From: Panaeolus papilionaceus
Lineage: Eukaryota > Basidiomycota > Agaricomycetes > Agaricales
Length of the DNA stretch: 64,000 nt
Assembly: GCA_015501605.1 (NCBI GenBank)
Contig: JADNRZ010000023.1
Location: forward strand, 124,001-188,000
Direction of reading: 5' to 3'
Under the pieces are notes generated by a model. The model did no database searches. It saw nothing but the letters and a program-made list of their open reading frames with translations, and was not told the origin of the DNA. Position numbers and translations under genes: made by a program. Below, in pieces: positions 46,881-61,259 of the stretch; the stretch's first letter is position 1, and each line of letters opens with the position of its first letter.

Positions 46881-47831
46881 GGCTCGAACACCGAGCCTTA
46901 AGCGTAAGCTAACAGCAGCACAAGATGCAGATGATGGTGCGGAAGAAACAGCCACCGATGAAGAACACAGCCAGGTGATAGGGCCGATTGCCCAAGGTTG
47001 TCAACTAAAATCCTCTTGGCCATTCCTGTGGGATTTCAGATGTTCCCCAATCTCATCCGTCGGATTAGAGCGGGGACGATTTAGAGGTTGACTAATGGTG
47101 CTCTTCACATCTTACTTGCCCTTCGGAAGACCGGGAACGCGCTGTTACGAAAGTTGTCAAGATGCCAACAAGGACCAAGAGCATGACCCAAACGGAACGA
47201 GAAAAGTGCATGGGTGGCGCTGTGCTCTGAACCAGATAGCCCCCTGTCCACATTTTCACGAGACTGTTTCTCTAGAAGTCTTCATGTTTCAACCAAAGAG
47301 TGCCCCAAAGCACAACCCCACAAGATTGGCCGAGAAATAAAATACTAAAAATGCCTAGTGGTTTTGTGTTTTGTTGACATGGTGGGCGGCGTGTAACAGT
47401 TGGACTGATGGAAGGGTCAAAACCATGCAGCCCAATGATGTTCCTGAGTTCCTGACTGAGAGGGAATCAACGGATCAAATACCGTGCGAACGGCATCACC
47501 ACCAATCTCGTCCACCCCAGTTTCAGTGCAGCTGTGTATTACGATGCTCTTTGGTTCAAGCTTCGAGGATAGGAATTAATTCACGATGACCCGACAGTCC
47601 TCAGTGATAAAAGAAATGTATTAAGCGCGTCTTCTATGACATGACGCACAAAATTGATACAGAGAAAAACAGAAATTTCATTATAATTTTGAAACACATG
47701 AACAGTGGCTATTGACTGGTCCATAAATGAGAATGGGGAGAGGTATATATCTTGATGTCGAAAGAGAGAATATAGACACTGTACACCGTAGAAAATATGC
47801 ACATTACTATCGTGATCATAACAGGATTCCA
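46881..47831. other. Region upstream of P450 copy 1
   Basis: About 950 bp. The part 46960-47354 contains minus-strand hydrophobic exon-like segments that may belong to P450 copy 1. The part 47360-47830 has no supportable gene and includes the PP2A 3' UTR. Confidence 0.4.
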
Positions 47832-49315
<1,484 letters not shown>

Positions 49316-49535
49316 GAGAGAATAGAGCCGAGTTTAATTTTATGGTGATGGTTGTAGTTTCAAGAGAGGGGAGGGTTGCAGTGATGATGATAGTCGATGG
49401 CTTGTTCTCTTTGCCCTTGTCAATCACGCATAGTCACGCGTCACATCTTCAACTCTCTGATTACTCCAAGGGTCTCGCGACGACGCGTGCTCAGACAGTT
49501 CTTATTCCTCTTTACTTCAAATCAAGAAAAAAATT
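49316..49535. promoter_or_regulatory. Bidirectional promoter, PP2A / CCT5
   Basis: Only 220 bp separate the two divergent start codons, so both housekeeping genes must share this promoter space. Contains repeated ATGGTGATGG-like purine-rich sequence near the PP2A side (49340-49400) and CT-rich sequence before CCT5 (49495-49520). Confidence 0.65.
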
Positions 49536-51748
49536 ATGGCCTCAATTGACCCAAATTCTGCTGTTTACACGACAGATGAGGTATGATTTTAACTTTTATA
49601 CATCTCATCGATCTCACAATCTATACAGTACGGTAGGCCTTTTATTATCTTGCGAGAGCAAGCAAAGAAAACAAGGACACATGGAATTGAGGCGATCAAG
49701 GTATGTTGACACGTTTTTAAGTACAGAATATCGTTTGACATAGACACAGTCCCACATTCTTGCTGCTAGAACTGTCGCAAACATCATCCGAACCTCTCTT
49801 GGTCCCAGAGGTAGGATTATGTATCATTTCGTCATGGTCGCAGTGACATTGATGACCCGTCTTTTCAGGTCTGGATAAAATTCTGATCTCACCAGATGGT
49901 GATATTACCGTCACCAACGATGGTGCAACGATATTGGGACAGATGGAGGTTGAACATCAAATTGCTAAACTTCTTGTGCAATTATCTAAGAGTCAGGATG
50001 ATGAGATCGGCGATGGAACCACTGGTGTCGTTGGTATGTTTTTACAATTTATATCCTAAAACCAATCTCAATCATATCGTTAGTCCTTGCTGGCGCTCTC
50101 CTGGAACAGAGTGAAGCACTTCTCGATCGCGGAATTCATCCTATAAGAATCGCAGACGGTTTCGATCGTGCTTGCAACGTTGCAGTAGAACACCTAAATC
50201 GCATTGCTGACACGGTTAAATACTCTAAAGAGGATACAAGCAATCTTTTGAAGACAGCCATGACGAGTCTGGGTAGCAAAATGTGGGTTTTCACTCAAGA
50301 TGTTCTAAATTTTGTATTGAATATCTTGCAGCGTTTCAAAGGAGCATGCCCAGTTCGCACAAATTGCCGTAGACGCGGTCCTTGCAGTCGCCGATATCGA
50401 GCGTCGGGATGTTCCCTTCGACATGATCAAGGTTGAGGGCAAGGTTGGCGGATCTCTCGCAGACACGAAGCTCATCCACGGTGTTCTCCTCGACAAAGAT
50501 TTCTCCCATCCACAGATGCCTCGTTCCGTCAAAGACGCCAAAGTCGCCATTCTGACATGTGCGTTTGAGCCTCCCCGTCCTAAAACCAAGCACCATCTGG
50601 ATATTACCAGCGTTGAGGAATTTAAAAGACTCCGCGAATACGAGAAGGAGAAGTTCCAGGACATGATCAAGCGCGTCAAGGACACCGGTGCCAACCTCGT
50701 CATTTGCCAGTGGGGTTTCGATGATGAAGCTAACCATCTGCTAATGCAAAACGACCTACCGGCCGTCCGATGGGTTGGAGGTCCTGAGATCGAGGTGATG
50801 GATCCCCTATTCAAACCTTGATTGAAAGCTAACGCATCTTTAGTTGATCGCTATTGCAACCCAAGGTCGTATTGTGCCCAGGTTTGAAGATCTATCGGCT
50901 GAGAAGCTTGGAACTGCTGGAATCATCCGCGAAATTGGATTTGGTACGACCAGGGATAAGATGCTTGTTGTTGAGGATTGCGCCAACACACGGGCTGTGA
51001 CAATTTTCGTGCGCGGAAGCAACAAAATGGTAATGAAGCATTCACTTTTCTTTGATCATTCTGTCAATATATCAAACATTTCATTTAGATTGTCGACGAG
51101 GCTAAGCGTGCGCTTCACGATGCGATCTGTGCAGTGCGAAATATTATTGTGGATAACCGCGTTGTGTTTGGTGGTGGTTCTGCTGATATTAGCTGTGGTA
51201 TTGCTGTATCAGAAGCTGCTGATCAAGTATGGCATCTAATCAACTAAGAGGAGATCCATTTCTAATTTTCCTCCAAGATTCCTTCTATCGAGCAATACGC
51301 CATGCGTGCTTTCTCATCCGCACTCGACTCCATTCCCCTCGCCCTGGCGGAGAACAGTGGTCTATCACCCATTGAGACCTTGACTGAGGTCCGAAGTGAC
51401 CAGATCAAGGACAAGAACCCACGTCTTGGCATCGACTGCAGCGGACATGGTCAAAACGGTAAGCCTATGACTTCAAACAATCAAATCGTGTGGCTCACCT
51501 CTACCCTGTAGACATGAAGAAGCAATTTGTGTACGACCCCTTGATTTCCAAGAGACAACAATACCTTCTCGCTACTCAGGTAAGCTATCAGGCGCACCTT
51601 GATAAGGATTAGCCACTGACTTTGCTACACAGCTTGTGCGGGCGATCCTAAAAATTGGTAAGTCTGGAGCTAGTACTCTTCGGCCAAGATCACTGACGAT
51701 CTTTTCCTTCTAGATGATGTTATCACGGCGGGACAGGCTGAAGATTAG
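49536..51748 (+). CDS. cct5: Chaperonin CCT/TRiC epsilon subunit
   Basis: Subunit of the cytosolic hetero-octameric chaperonin that folds actin, tubulin and WD-repeat proteins. Multi-exon; the larger frames join without breaks. Motifs: [17 protein letters not shown] and [12 protein letters not shown] (ATP-binding), [120 protein letters not shown] (catalytic GGG), [38 protein letters not shown] and [11 protein letters not shown]. The LDIT/EEF region and ends identify epsilon. Shares a 220-bp promoter with PP2A. Confidence 0.96.
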
Positions 51749-52337
51749 ACCACTTACATGTAATTACGGCAAGATCAATAATTACCATAGCAAACCTTGT
51801 TAAACTCGAATAACTGTGCGAGGTTCGTATTCACACGAGCAAGTGGTGTGAGCTGATGAGCAAGGTAGGCATGCCGATTCCTTCATCGATTCCAACTAAA
51901 TGTCGATACGATTCCATCGCTAGGTGTTGATCAAATGACATATACCCAAGCCCCCACGAAAAAGATGACATATTTTCGTCGTTCACCAATGATCATGCAC
52001 TGTGTGGAGCAAGTGTATATTTGACGCTGATACTTGCAGATCGCTCTCAGGAGACGAATAAGGAAAGGGACTTGTCTGACAACTTGAATGATTGTGTACC
52101 TTCACCAGGACATTATCACATTATCATAATTCAAACCAACAGCATTCCTATAAATTCAGAATGCCAATCTGGATCGCAGGTAAAGGACACTCGAGAACCG
52201 CCGAGAACTGCTCCTCATGAGAAGGAATGTTCAAAAGGAGCCCCTATGACATCATCATTCCTCGAATTGGAGACCAAGACCAAAGGTTTATATTGGATGG
52301 CCCACTCTTCCAATTCCCATTCTCTGCCAACACAACA
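51749..52337. other. Intergenic region after CCT5
   Basis: About 590 bp with the CCT5 3' UTR and the promoter of the next gene. The open frame starting at 52021 runs into the next gene's exon in another frame and is not called. Confidence 0.45.
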
Positions 52338-53199
52338 TCATGCTCTCTGCTATCACCTCTCAATCAGTTCTACGTGCCTCTTGCAGGCGTGCCGTGACTA
52401 TGGCACCCCTCAGATACAACAGTACAAGGTAAACCTTCCTCTACTACTTATCTTGCCTGAAGAAGATTCTGGGATCTTGACGCAGAACAGATTATATTCC
52501 AGGTTTTCATTATTATAATATTCCCCTTCCACAACAGTATCCTCACCAACTTTACCTATTTTTTTATGCAGCACGATGCACGAAAATGACCCTCTTGCAA
52601 GTCGTCGTGTTTTTGACATCTGAGACATTTCGTCTTACTCGTCTAATTACAGGTTTTGGAGCAGGAAAAGATGCGCAACTTGATGGGAAAACAGAAGACA
52701 TCTTCACCTCACGAAAATGCACCTGGCTGGAATGAAACTCTCGCCAGTGCATCAGAGGCCAATGTCAAGGTACGTTTACCACATAGCTTCGCATTTGATT
52801 GAGTCTTAACTGGTAACGGGCGTTACACAGGCAGACAGGTCAACTGGTTCACCATCCGAGATGCAATCAAGCACAGTAGAGTACATGCGCGCTAAACGCG
52901 AACAAAGCGATACTGACCACGATACCGAATCAATCACTGCTTTCTACATGCGTGACGAAGTCACCGGCCCTCTGTCCGATGCCAAAGGCAAATCAGAAAA
53001 AGAGGTGAACGACGAACGACTCTTAGCCAGCCAAGCTCCTGCTGACTACATTGCCGAAGAACTAGCAGCAGATGTAAAGATGACTCCCAGCGAGGAAGAT
53101 GTGCGTCGATGTTCCTATGTGTTTTTGTGATGATTGGTAGAAAATGACGCTATTTTATCAATGGGATAGGTGAAAGCTGACCGTGGCGAGTTGGTGTAA
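52338..53199 (+). CDS. Conserved small mitochondrial-type protein
   Basis: The N-terminus MLSAITSQSVLRASCRRAV is basic, Ser/Arg rich and lacks acids, fitting a mitochondrial presequence. Downstream exons read TMHENDPLASRR, VLEQEKMRNLMGKQKTS, HENAPGWNETLASASEA, VKADRSTGSPSEM, then an acidic stretch ending KMTPSEEDVKADRGELV. The HEND and HAPGWNE-LAS-SEA-VKAD pattern recurs in uncharacterised fungal mitochondrial proteins. The last exon follows an intron at about 53101-53169. Exon boundaries between 52420 and 52660 are tentative. No enzyme motif; function unknown. Confidence 0.68.
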
Positions 53200-53890
53200 A
53201 AGACCATCTTTTTATGTTTTGGGCTTATTTTCTTCAACATATTGATCCCTTCACACTGCATGTAAATTATATACTAGCCGTTCCTTTTGATAATCCCTTT
53301 CCTCGCCCTGGTTTTTATCATCATAAGAGCGCTCACATCCATCTGCATTGCGGCATGCCCTGAGCGCTCTCAACCGCGGATGTGCCATATTTTCAGGTTT
53401 GTAGTAATTCGCATATTGGATCATTGGCGGGTGTTGGGAGACAGCATTGAAGGTGCGAATCCAGCGGCTAACAGTACTAGTATCATCACCATCATGATCT
53501 CTTGTGTGTCTGCTCGGTGTTCATCAGAATTCCTTTCATCGCTCCTCAATCATGGTGATTCAATTGATTGTGACCAGTGCTCTTCCGCTTTTCCTTTCCT
53601 GTGTCTGGGATTTCCCTCGCCCTCTGACCCTCTGGACAATTGATAATGATTGAAAATTCCGGTTATATCAAAAATCTCGGTTACTATAATCATGTCTGTA
53701 CTTCTGCTCCCGTCCAGCTGAAACCAACTTTGGCTTGTGCCTTGCCACACAGCTGATGGAACTGTCAAAAACTACATAAAGCTTGCACCTGCAGAATATG
53801 TTGTCTTTGGTCTTCCGCTGCGCCGATGACCCCATCCAACCCTTTAGTACCCTCATAGATTGACGGTCTTCACGAGTCTTTGTAAGATTC
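53200..53890. other. Intergenic region upstream of the first 7TM gene
   Basis: About 690 bp, no gene recognised. Overlapping frames at 53287-53643 and 53550-53892 have no motif. Confidence 0.45.
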
Positions 53891-55465
53891 ATGACGGAAG
53901 GAATATTTTTCTTTGGTGGTGTGTTACTTCAGTCAATTTCTTCTGTAAATAATGTAAACGAACAATGCATTCGTAGGCGGCGCCACGGACGACCCTCAGG
54001 CTGAGGCATATCGCAAGGTCAGCGTGGGGTATATAACCGCGAACAACATCATAGTCCTACTCTCGATCTTCTCTCTGGTTCTCGTCCTTGCCACCGCCCA
54101 CCTCTCTGCTTCCATCCATCGAAGGGGAACATGGTTCGCATTCTTGGGATCCTGGTTGATCACAAGTATAGGCAATATATTGCTCGTGGGCAGGCAGATT
54201 GGCCCCCCTCTAGACAACTACAGAGGCCTATGTCTTTTCCAAGCTATGTTTATATATAGCAGCCCCATCTTGTGAGTTTTTCGATGTCGATATTGACGAT
54301 GCACAGTAAAGTGACGCTATTTTTAGGAATGCACTGACGGCACTTGCATTTATTCTCGAGGTCTCTTCTTATCACGTTGTTAGCTTGCGACACATGGTTC
54401 TAATTTCAGTGCATTGCGTATGAAACCATCAGGCATATCTTCGCGCTACCCGACATTCTGGATGGCCTTCGAGGACGTATACGATTTCGGTGAGCCGCTC
54501 ATTACCTTTAACGCACAGCCAATTTCGTCAACTCGTTCAACTCCTTCCTTCCTACCTTCTTAATGGCGTAACATCGCAGTTCTACGTTGGACCAGTGGTG
54601 GTGTACGTGGGTGTTCTGATTGAAGTTCTGGTGGTGCGTATTGCTATGCTGTAATTATAGCATTCGTTGGTGTTTCATGACATTGATCATCCGTTCTTAT
54701 TCTAGTTGGGCGTCAGAAATCCACAGTGGGTGCGGAGAGACCCCACAGGGATGTATTGTCACTTCTCAGACCCAATATCGTGCGTCTCAAATGAATTTTT
54801 GTGGGGCTTTACCTGACATACTTCTCTTGAACATAGAGCGAAAATCACGTCCGCGATTGTGATCGCTGCCATGTTGGTCGTAATCCTGTTTGAGAGTGAG
54901 TGTCCGTATACCACATGTATAGGGCAAGTATCCTAAGCATGGTATGGCTTATGCCCACAGTTCTCGTTGGCGTCGCTATTTATCGAAGCTGGAAAACCCG
55001 ACAAGAGTTTGAAACCTGCAAGAAACCCGCCTCAATTGATTTCGATGTGACAGTTCGGTTTTTCATTTTCAACATCGGAGTTGTCTTTGCGTTAACGTGC
55101 GGTACATGTTGCTACCACTACGATACCTGCTCATTGACACTTTGTTATTTCTAGGTTTGGGTTTTGGTCGTTTATACCGCAGACGGTGGTGAACAGCGCC
55201 AGACTGGACATTGCGCTCAATACACGTAAATTCCCCTTTTCTTCAGCGACAGAATGGAATGACCGCAGCTAATTTTATCCAGTTCCCTTCCTGGCCAGTG
55301 TCATGTTTGGAACACACAAAGTAAGCGCCTTCATTCACCTGCTAAACTCGGATCAAAGTAATCGTGTATGCGTATTCCTGACAGGACTTCTTCCGGGTTT
55401 GGTTCCCATGCTGCTTAGGCTATCGAGAAGGAAAAGGCCCACATGTAAATAATAACATACCTTGA
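53891..55465 (+). CDS. Orphan seven-TM protein, tandem copy 1
   Basis: Short first exon MTEGIFFFGG, then a multi-exon membrane protein: TANNIIVLLSIFSLVLVLAT, HRRGTWFAFLGSWLITSIGN, GLCLFQAMFIYSSPIL, NALTALAFILE, a short exon AYLRATRHSGWPSRTYTIS, FYVGPVVVYVGVLIEVL, LGVRNPQWVRRDPTGMYCHF, AKITSAIVIAAMLVVILFE, FDVTVRFFIFNIGVVFALT, FGFWSFIPQTVVNSARLDIA, LPFLASVMFGTHK, DFFRVWFPCC. Seven hydrophobic segments, charged C-terminus. The layout resembles the GPCR-like 7TM families expanded in mushrooms. No ligand-binding or G-protein motif can be named. Paralog of the gene at 56728. Confidence 0.72.
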
Positions 55466-56727
55466 CAGGAGTGTCTGTCGAGGACGATAACTTTGAATAT
55501 ACAAACGAGAAAAGCATAATTCTATCCACCAAATTCCTTGTTGTGATTTGCCGACAGAGCGATTCCAGTCAGTTGGCCTCGGGTTCGGAATCAAAATATT
55601 ATTCGATAGCAATGCCTAGTGTTGCTCATAGCTTGGTGCGTCATTCTTGGTTCAACTCTTTTTATTATTGGACTTGTCACTTAATGTGGAAACGTGCAAT
55701 AGATTCTCATTGATACAGTGTGGTGACAGCTCGGATGAGCGCCCATGAGCGCCCTTGGGGTTGGGTGTTTCTGATGCGCCGTGTGTGGCCACCCAGGCTT
55801 CAAGTGTAGCACATCTGGCGTCAGAGCAGAATCCCCCTTCACTCGGATAATCTACTTGTATTCGTGTCCAGCTTCAATATTAGCTCATTCAACGCCCACC
55901 TCCTAAAGGAACGCTCTTGACTTATATCAGTGGAGAGACTCCGGGGCAAAGAAACGTCCTCACCGGCGGCTAAATGCCCGCCCACGACTGTATCATGATC
56001 TTTCGGGTGGCCGCCCATCAATTCAGAGGTTTGTCAACACCGTGAGTCCCTTTCTGGCATTTTCTCTCCAAGTGATTATCTGATCTCTGTCTTTTAGCTT
56101 ATTCTCTGAATTGACCACCTATTCCCAACGACATGAGCTATCGAATCAGTTCGGCCTTGCATGCTCATCCCACTCTCCGTAAAGTCGTCAACTCAACAAC
56201 TTGGTGCCATAACAACCTGAGAGTATCATGATCGACTGATATCCTCTGAATCAGCCTCCTGTGGACTGAAAATCTATTTGTTGGAGAATCAATGGGCATG
56301 CAAGGGCTGCTGGACGATGGTATCGCTGCTCACCTATTCATCCTCAATAGATCGTGGAGACCCATTCATGTTGTCTCAACAGCAATTGATTCGATATGTT
56401 ATTCCCCAACATCCATGTGCCAGAGGGAGGTGTTTCATGTCGAGCCTGACAGGCTCGTCCCACCAATCATAGCACTCACAAGTGACACTTGTCAACAGGG
56501 GTGAAAGTCCTCGTCTGCTTCAAGAATAAAATTAAACAGTGCCATCAATAGTGGAAACCAGCGGGACCTCACTCGGTCTTTCCCCTGTTTTCTCTGACAC
56601 AGCAGGCCTTTGTATGCGCATGTACAAAAAGACATGCTAGTTGCATAGTTCATTTCCCTTCGTCTTCTCCTCATGACCCCCTCAACCCTACACTTTAACT
56701 TATTGACGACTCCACGACACTGACACG
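55466..56727. other. Spacer between the two 7TM genes
   Basis: About 1.26 kb with no convincing gene. The open frames at 55839-56021, 56278-56504 and 56492-56851 are unsupported. A tandem imperfect repeat of GAGCGCCC occurs near 55735-55760. Confidence 0.4.
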
Positions 56728-58313
56728 ATGGCAAGAGAGTATCTCGTTGATGGTGCGCGCTCCTATATCTTCGAATATCCTGAGCACCTAATCGTAACCT
56801 GACTCGATAGGCTTCACGAACAACGCAGCAGCATATGACAAAGTCAAACATATATACATCTGGGCGGGCAACACCATCACAGTCGCCTCAATGATCTCCC
56901 TTACTATCGTTCTTCTCACCGCTTATCTCTCGCCATCTATCCGTCGAACGGGAACATGGTTTGCATTCTTGGGATCCTGGTTGATCACAAGTATCAGCAA
57001 CATCTTGCTCGTGAGGCATCAAATAGGACCTTCGCCGGATCGAAGCCTATGTCTCTTCCAAACAATGCTGGTCTACAGCAATCCCGTGTTGTGAGTATTC
57101 AGTTTTCTGTTATGGTCGAGGGGATAAACGTTGAAACATGGATACTTTGATGTTTTAGGAACGCCGTCGCTGGAGTTGGATTTATTCTTGAGGTTCGTCG
57201 CTGCATTCTGATCGGTTAATTGTAAGGCACGGTTTTAAGTCAAAGCACTGAATTGCAATTGAAATAGGTTTACATGGCTCTTACTTATTGCACACGGCCT
57301 GTCATTCCAAGATTATATACACTCTCGGTATGCTTATCATTCAATACATTCGAAAGCACAGCCTAATCTCTTGATCCCTTCGACTTTCTATTTTGGACCT
57401 GATCTCGACCTAGCTCTACATAGTACCAGCTGTCATCTATGTGGGCGTTCTGATTGAGGTTCTGGTGGTGGGTGAAACTCTTTTGCTGTGTAGCAAAATT
57501 TATTCATGTTTCATCGTTCTCCTTCTAGCTGGGCGTCAGAAACCCACAATGGGTGGAAAGAGATCCGACTGGGATGTACTGTCACCTCAGCAAACCGATA
57601 TCGTGCGTCGCATTGCGTCCATCGGTTGTCCATTGAGCTGATGTTTTGTACTATGGAAACGATGACTACTAGTGTGAGCATCACATCTGCCATTGTTATC
57701 ACTGCTATGTTGTTGCTACTCCTTCTGGAAGGTTGGTGCACAGTCTAATCTCAGCCTAATCTCCCCTGACTCTAGTTTCTGGTTTGAACGCTACAGTTCT
57801 CGTTGGTGTTGCTTATTATCAGACCTGGAAGATCACACGAGAGTTCAAGGACTTGCATGGCGCATCGGCCAATTTCAATGTGACGATCCGTTTTGGGATT
57901 TTCAATAGTGGGGTCTTCTTTGCGTTAACGTACGAGGCCTGTTTATTACCCAGCTGCTGTCGCTCAAAGTTGCCTTAGGTTTGGGTTCTGGTCATTTGTC
58001 CCAAAGACAGTGGTGAACAGCGCGAGGCTGGACCTCGCGCTTTCTTCACGTAAGTCTAATTTTCTACAGGAATCAGCAACGGCATTGTCGTCTAACGAAT
58101 TGTCCCCGCTTTGCGTCAACAGTGCCTTTCCTCGCTAGCATAATCTTCGGAACGCACAAAGTGAGTGTCTTCAAGTAAATCCCAAATTAAATCGACGTTG
58201 ACAAATGGGTTGAAATTTCTTCACTACAGGATTTCTTCCGAGTGTGGTTCCCATTCTTGCAGCGTCAAGAGGAAGATAATCTAATATTTGATGTACGCCA
58301 TCAAGAACCTTGA
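56728..58313 (+). CDS. Orphan seven-TM protein, tandem copy 2
   Basis: Same exon plan as the copy at 53891: first exon MAREYLVDG, then ITVASMISLTIVLLTAYLSP, IRRTGTWFAFLGSWLITSI, SLCLFQTMLVYSNPVL, NAVAGVGFILE, VYMALTYCTRPVIPRLYTLS, LYIVPAVIYVGVLIEVL, LGVRNPQWVERDPTGMYCHL, SITSAIVITAMLLLLLLE, FNVTIRFGIFNSGVFFALT, FGFWSFVPKTVVNSARLDLA, LPFLASIIFGTHK, DFFRVWFPFLQRQEED. Near-identical blocks such as GTWFAFLGSWLITSI and PQWV.RDPTGMYCH show recent tandem duplication, while the N- and C-termini have diverged. Its stop lies only 67 bp from the convergent permease gene. Confidence 0.74.
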
Positions 58314-58380
58314 TGTGTCCAGTGCCGTGTATTGGAAGCGTATTTATCTATTATAAATCCAAGCATTATATCAGATACTA

Positions 58381-60851
58381 CTAGTCGCCAGTCCGAGAAT
58401 GAAGCAAAGGCTGAGCTTCATCCTGAGGGTCTGTCTTGTATCGGCGAATAAGTTTCGTGTTACGTTCGCCATGACTCGATTCTTCCACGACCTCCACAAG
58501 CTCGTAGCCGAAGATTTTTGGCAAAGCGACCATCCAAACCCAATAATACAGCCCACAGAACTAAGCGAGGATAGAGATAAGCAGATACTACAAAGGCAAA
58601 ACGCTCTCGACTCACTAGGAGGAAAGCAATTCCAGCAACACAATAGCTAGTGTTTCGATTCGAAGTTGAGTTGGAATTATCGAAGCAAAAAGAGGTACAA
58701 AACCACGTACGCTGCATACCAGAAGGACACATCTCCCCTATTTTCTTCCGGGGGAATCCTGTCATGCGTAATGATCAGTGTCCATTCCACCCAGCAGTTT
58801 ATTAAATGTCTTTCGTTCGTACCAAGGAAAGACTAGCATGAACACACAGGCGCCGAAATATGCGCCGATTGTAAAATTCCATGCACGATACTCTCGAGGG
58901 GCCACAACGCCTTCTTTCTGTCTTCGTCGTCTCAATACCCAGACTCCGACAGATAAAGCAGCATGGAAGCTCTAAATAAATAAAAAATCAACTTTCGAAT
59001 GCCCCTTGGGAAGAAATAGTTTCTTACTAGTCGAGGGTACGAGGCAAGGTCAACGAGAAAGTTAAACGCATCTCTAGCTGGGAGAAGAAGGAGCATAAGG
59101 ATCACGAAGGAAGCTTGGAGGAATATTGGGCGCATAGGCGTTCCGAATGGCTCGACAGAGGCAAAGAACTTCGGGTATGGTAGAAGACCTTGCCTTGCGA
59201 CCTCACGAAGTACCCTTCCCTGTGCTGAGTCATCAGATAAGTGGAGACTTCGAATGTAAAGGAGAGATACCGACCGCGCCAAGGAGCTAATTAGATTATG
59301 CTGTTTTCAGGTACGACTGCGTTATAGTATGGATTATTAAATGCTCACCGATACCGTCTAAGGGAGGGTGGTTAGACATGCAGTTCCGTATTTGTAAGAT
59401 ACACACTTACATATGCTCCAAAGCAACTCGTCGCGACAACAAGGTTCAAAATCTTCGTCCCCATTTCTCCATATATGTTCCTGAAAAAAAGAGCAGCGAT
59501 GAGAGACCCTGATTGCTCCATGTCCGCCAACGGGATAGCCGCCGCATACGCGACATTTATAAAGAAGAGCAGAGAGGCAACGATAAGGAGGGAGATTCTA
59601 TTGGCCTTCTTCGCTATCCGAATTGGAGTCGCGGATTTGTATTCGGTCATGACTGCATATGAATAATTCCAGCCATCGAATGCGTGCTTGCATTTGACCT
59701 AAACAAGTGCCACAATGTCAGGATACATACCTATGGCCACGTAAACCAGACTTACGAATGACAAAGAGAGAGCATTCAGATTTGTCGTGCCGCCACGGAA
59801 GGGTTCGCGAAAGTTGACATATGGGTCTTTCACAGAAGTGAGACCAGTAAAAACAGCGATTCCAGATACGACAACACTGTTATAGGGAATTAGGTCACCA
59901 GAAATAGTTACCGGGTCGTCCACTCACAAGAGTAGACAGGCAACCTTTAAGATCGTCATGAGATTGATCAACCGAAGCGTAAATTTCGTGGATAACGATG
60001 CACCTAAATCTTCGTCAATTCTTTCCGGGATATGAACCGAATAACTTGAACTTACATGTAGCAATAAGGAGAACAGTCAAGAGATATGCAACAGACTGGT
60101 TGAATTGTGTTATGGGTAATTCGATAGCGGAGAGGAAGTATTGAGCAAAGATCACCACAATGGATGGTCTATCAGGATGTGTTAGTGTCTACCGCTCGAA
60201 ACAACGAAGGGTGTGCGTACCCTGACAGAATATTTGTCATGGCGTACACGAGGGGGAATAGGTAGCGCGGTTTTGGGTAAGCTTGCTCAAGGTAAACCAC
60301 CTCCGCTCCGGATCTGAGAGGTGATAGAGAGGCCAGCTCTTCGTAGACACACATGCCAGCTAAAACCAAGTTGAACGAAAAACGTTCAGCCTCCTCCCTT
60401 CCACCCGATAAACATGAGGACAGAGCGAGCTAACCGAGTGCAAAAAACGGTGTTATAAACCAGAATATCAAGTTGGGTCCAACAGCACCGAGAGACTTGT
60501 ACATCATCCCCGGCACCGAATAAATTCCTGACCTAGTCGCGGGCTTATCAGTCTCCATCGATTGGAAGAATGTGTTTTGTCTTTAGACGGACCCAACCAT
60601 CGCGCAAATGTTCATTGTAACCGCAGACAAGAGGGTGACTTCCCGGCCAAGAGGACTGACCTAACGCAGAATCAAGTATTCAGAAAACTCTCGCAACGAG
60701 GACGAAGCCGGGACTGGACTACCTCTTCCACTGGTGCTCCGTGCGTCGTTTGGCTTCCGACGTTCCCTTCTCTCAATAGGGAATGCTGCTCTGAGTCGAT
60801 TCCCTCCACAGCTAATAGATCTTGAGAGGACGAGGATTTCTTCAACACCAT
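58381..60851 (-). CDS. APC-family amino acid permease (methionine permease-like), copy 1
   Basis: Twelve-TM amino acid uptake protein. N-terminus MVLKKSSSSQDLLAVEGIDS with an acidic cytosolic region, then EEVSPLGREVTLLSAV, NICAMVGSGIYSVPGMM (APC GSGI motif), ALAGMCVYEELASLSPLRSG, VVYLEQAYPKPRYLFPLVY, FAQYFLSAIELPITQFNQSV, VKDPYVNFREPF, KCKHAFDGWNY, ISLLIVASLLFFINVAYAAA, ALFFRNIYGEMGTKILNLVV, RVLREVARQGLLPYPKFFA, ASYPRLVRN and the C-terminus FCGLYYWVWMVALP. The VVYLEQAYPKP and KDPYANFR blocks are those of MUP1-type high-affinity methionine permeases. Ends at 58381 by the TAG after GD. Paralog of the next gene. Confidence 0.86.
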
Positions 60852-61259
60852 CACGAAGGATGGCTCAAGAAAGAGGTCTTGAACAAAGCCGAGAAAAATG
60901 GTCGTGTCAAGATAGAACTCATTGCGTAAAAGAGGTCAGGTCTGTGGTGATGCTGAGAACGGTATGTTCGTAATCTACGCTCCGGATGGTGGTGAGAGGA
61001 AACCTGAAATAGTTTGCTGACTTGAGCATCAGTTAGAACGTGTGATTCAATGGACTTTTGTATTGGTCATTGATAAGCCCCTAATCGCGTTATGGCTCAG
61101 TCATTCAGTAATAGAGATTTATTCCTTTCGAATCTTCTTCGATTGAGATAATTAAATTGGCAACTCAACGCTAGAAATCGACAGACATTTATAATGGGCA
61201 GTACCTATAACTGACAGATTGTATATTTATAGTCAGTTCGAGTTACGAATCGGGGCACT
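60852..61259. other. Spacer between permease genes
   Basis: About 410 bp; promoter of permease copy 1 and 3' region of copy 2. No feature recognised. Confidence 0.4.

Noticed and set aside
55735..55765. Short GAGCGCCC repeat as a possible array
   Set aside because: Only two imperfect copies; not a repeat array of any known type.
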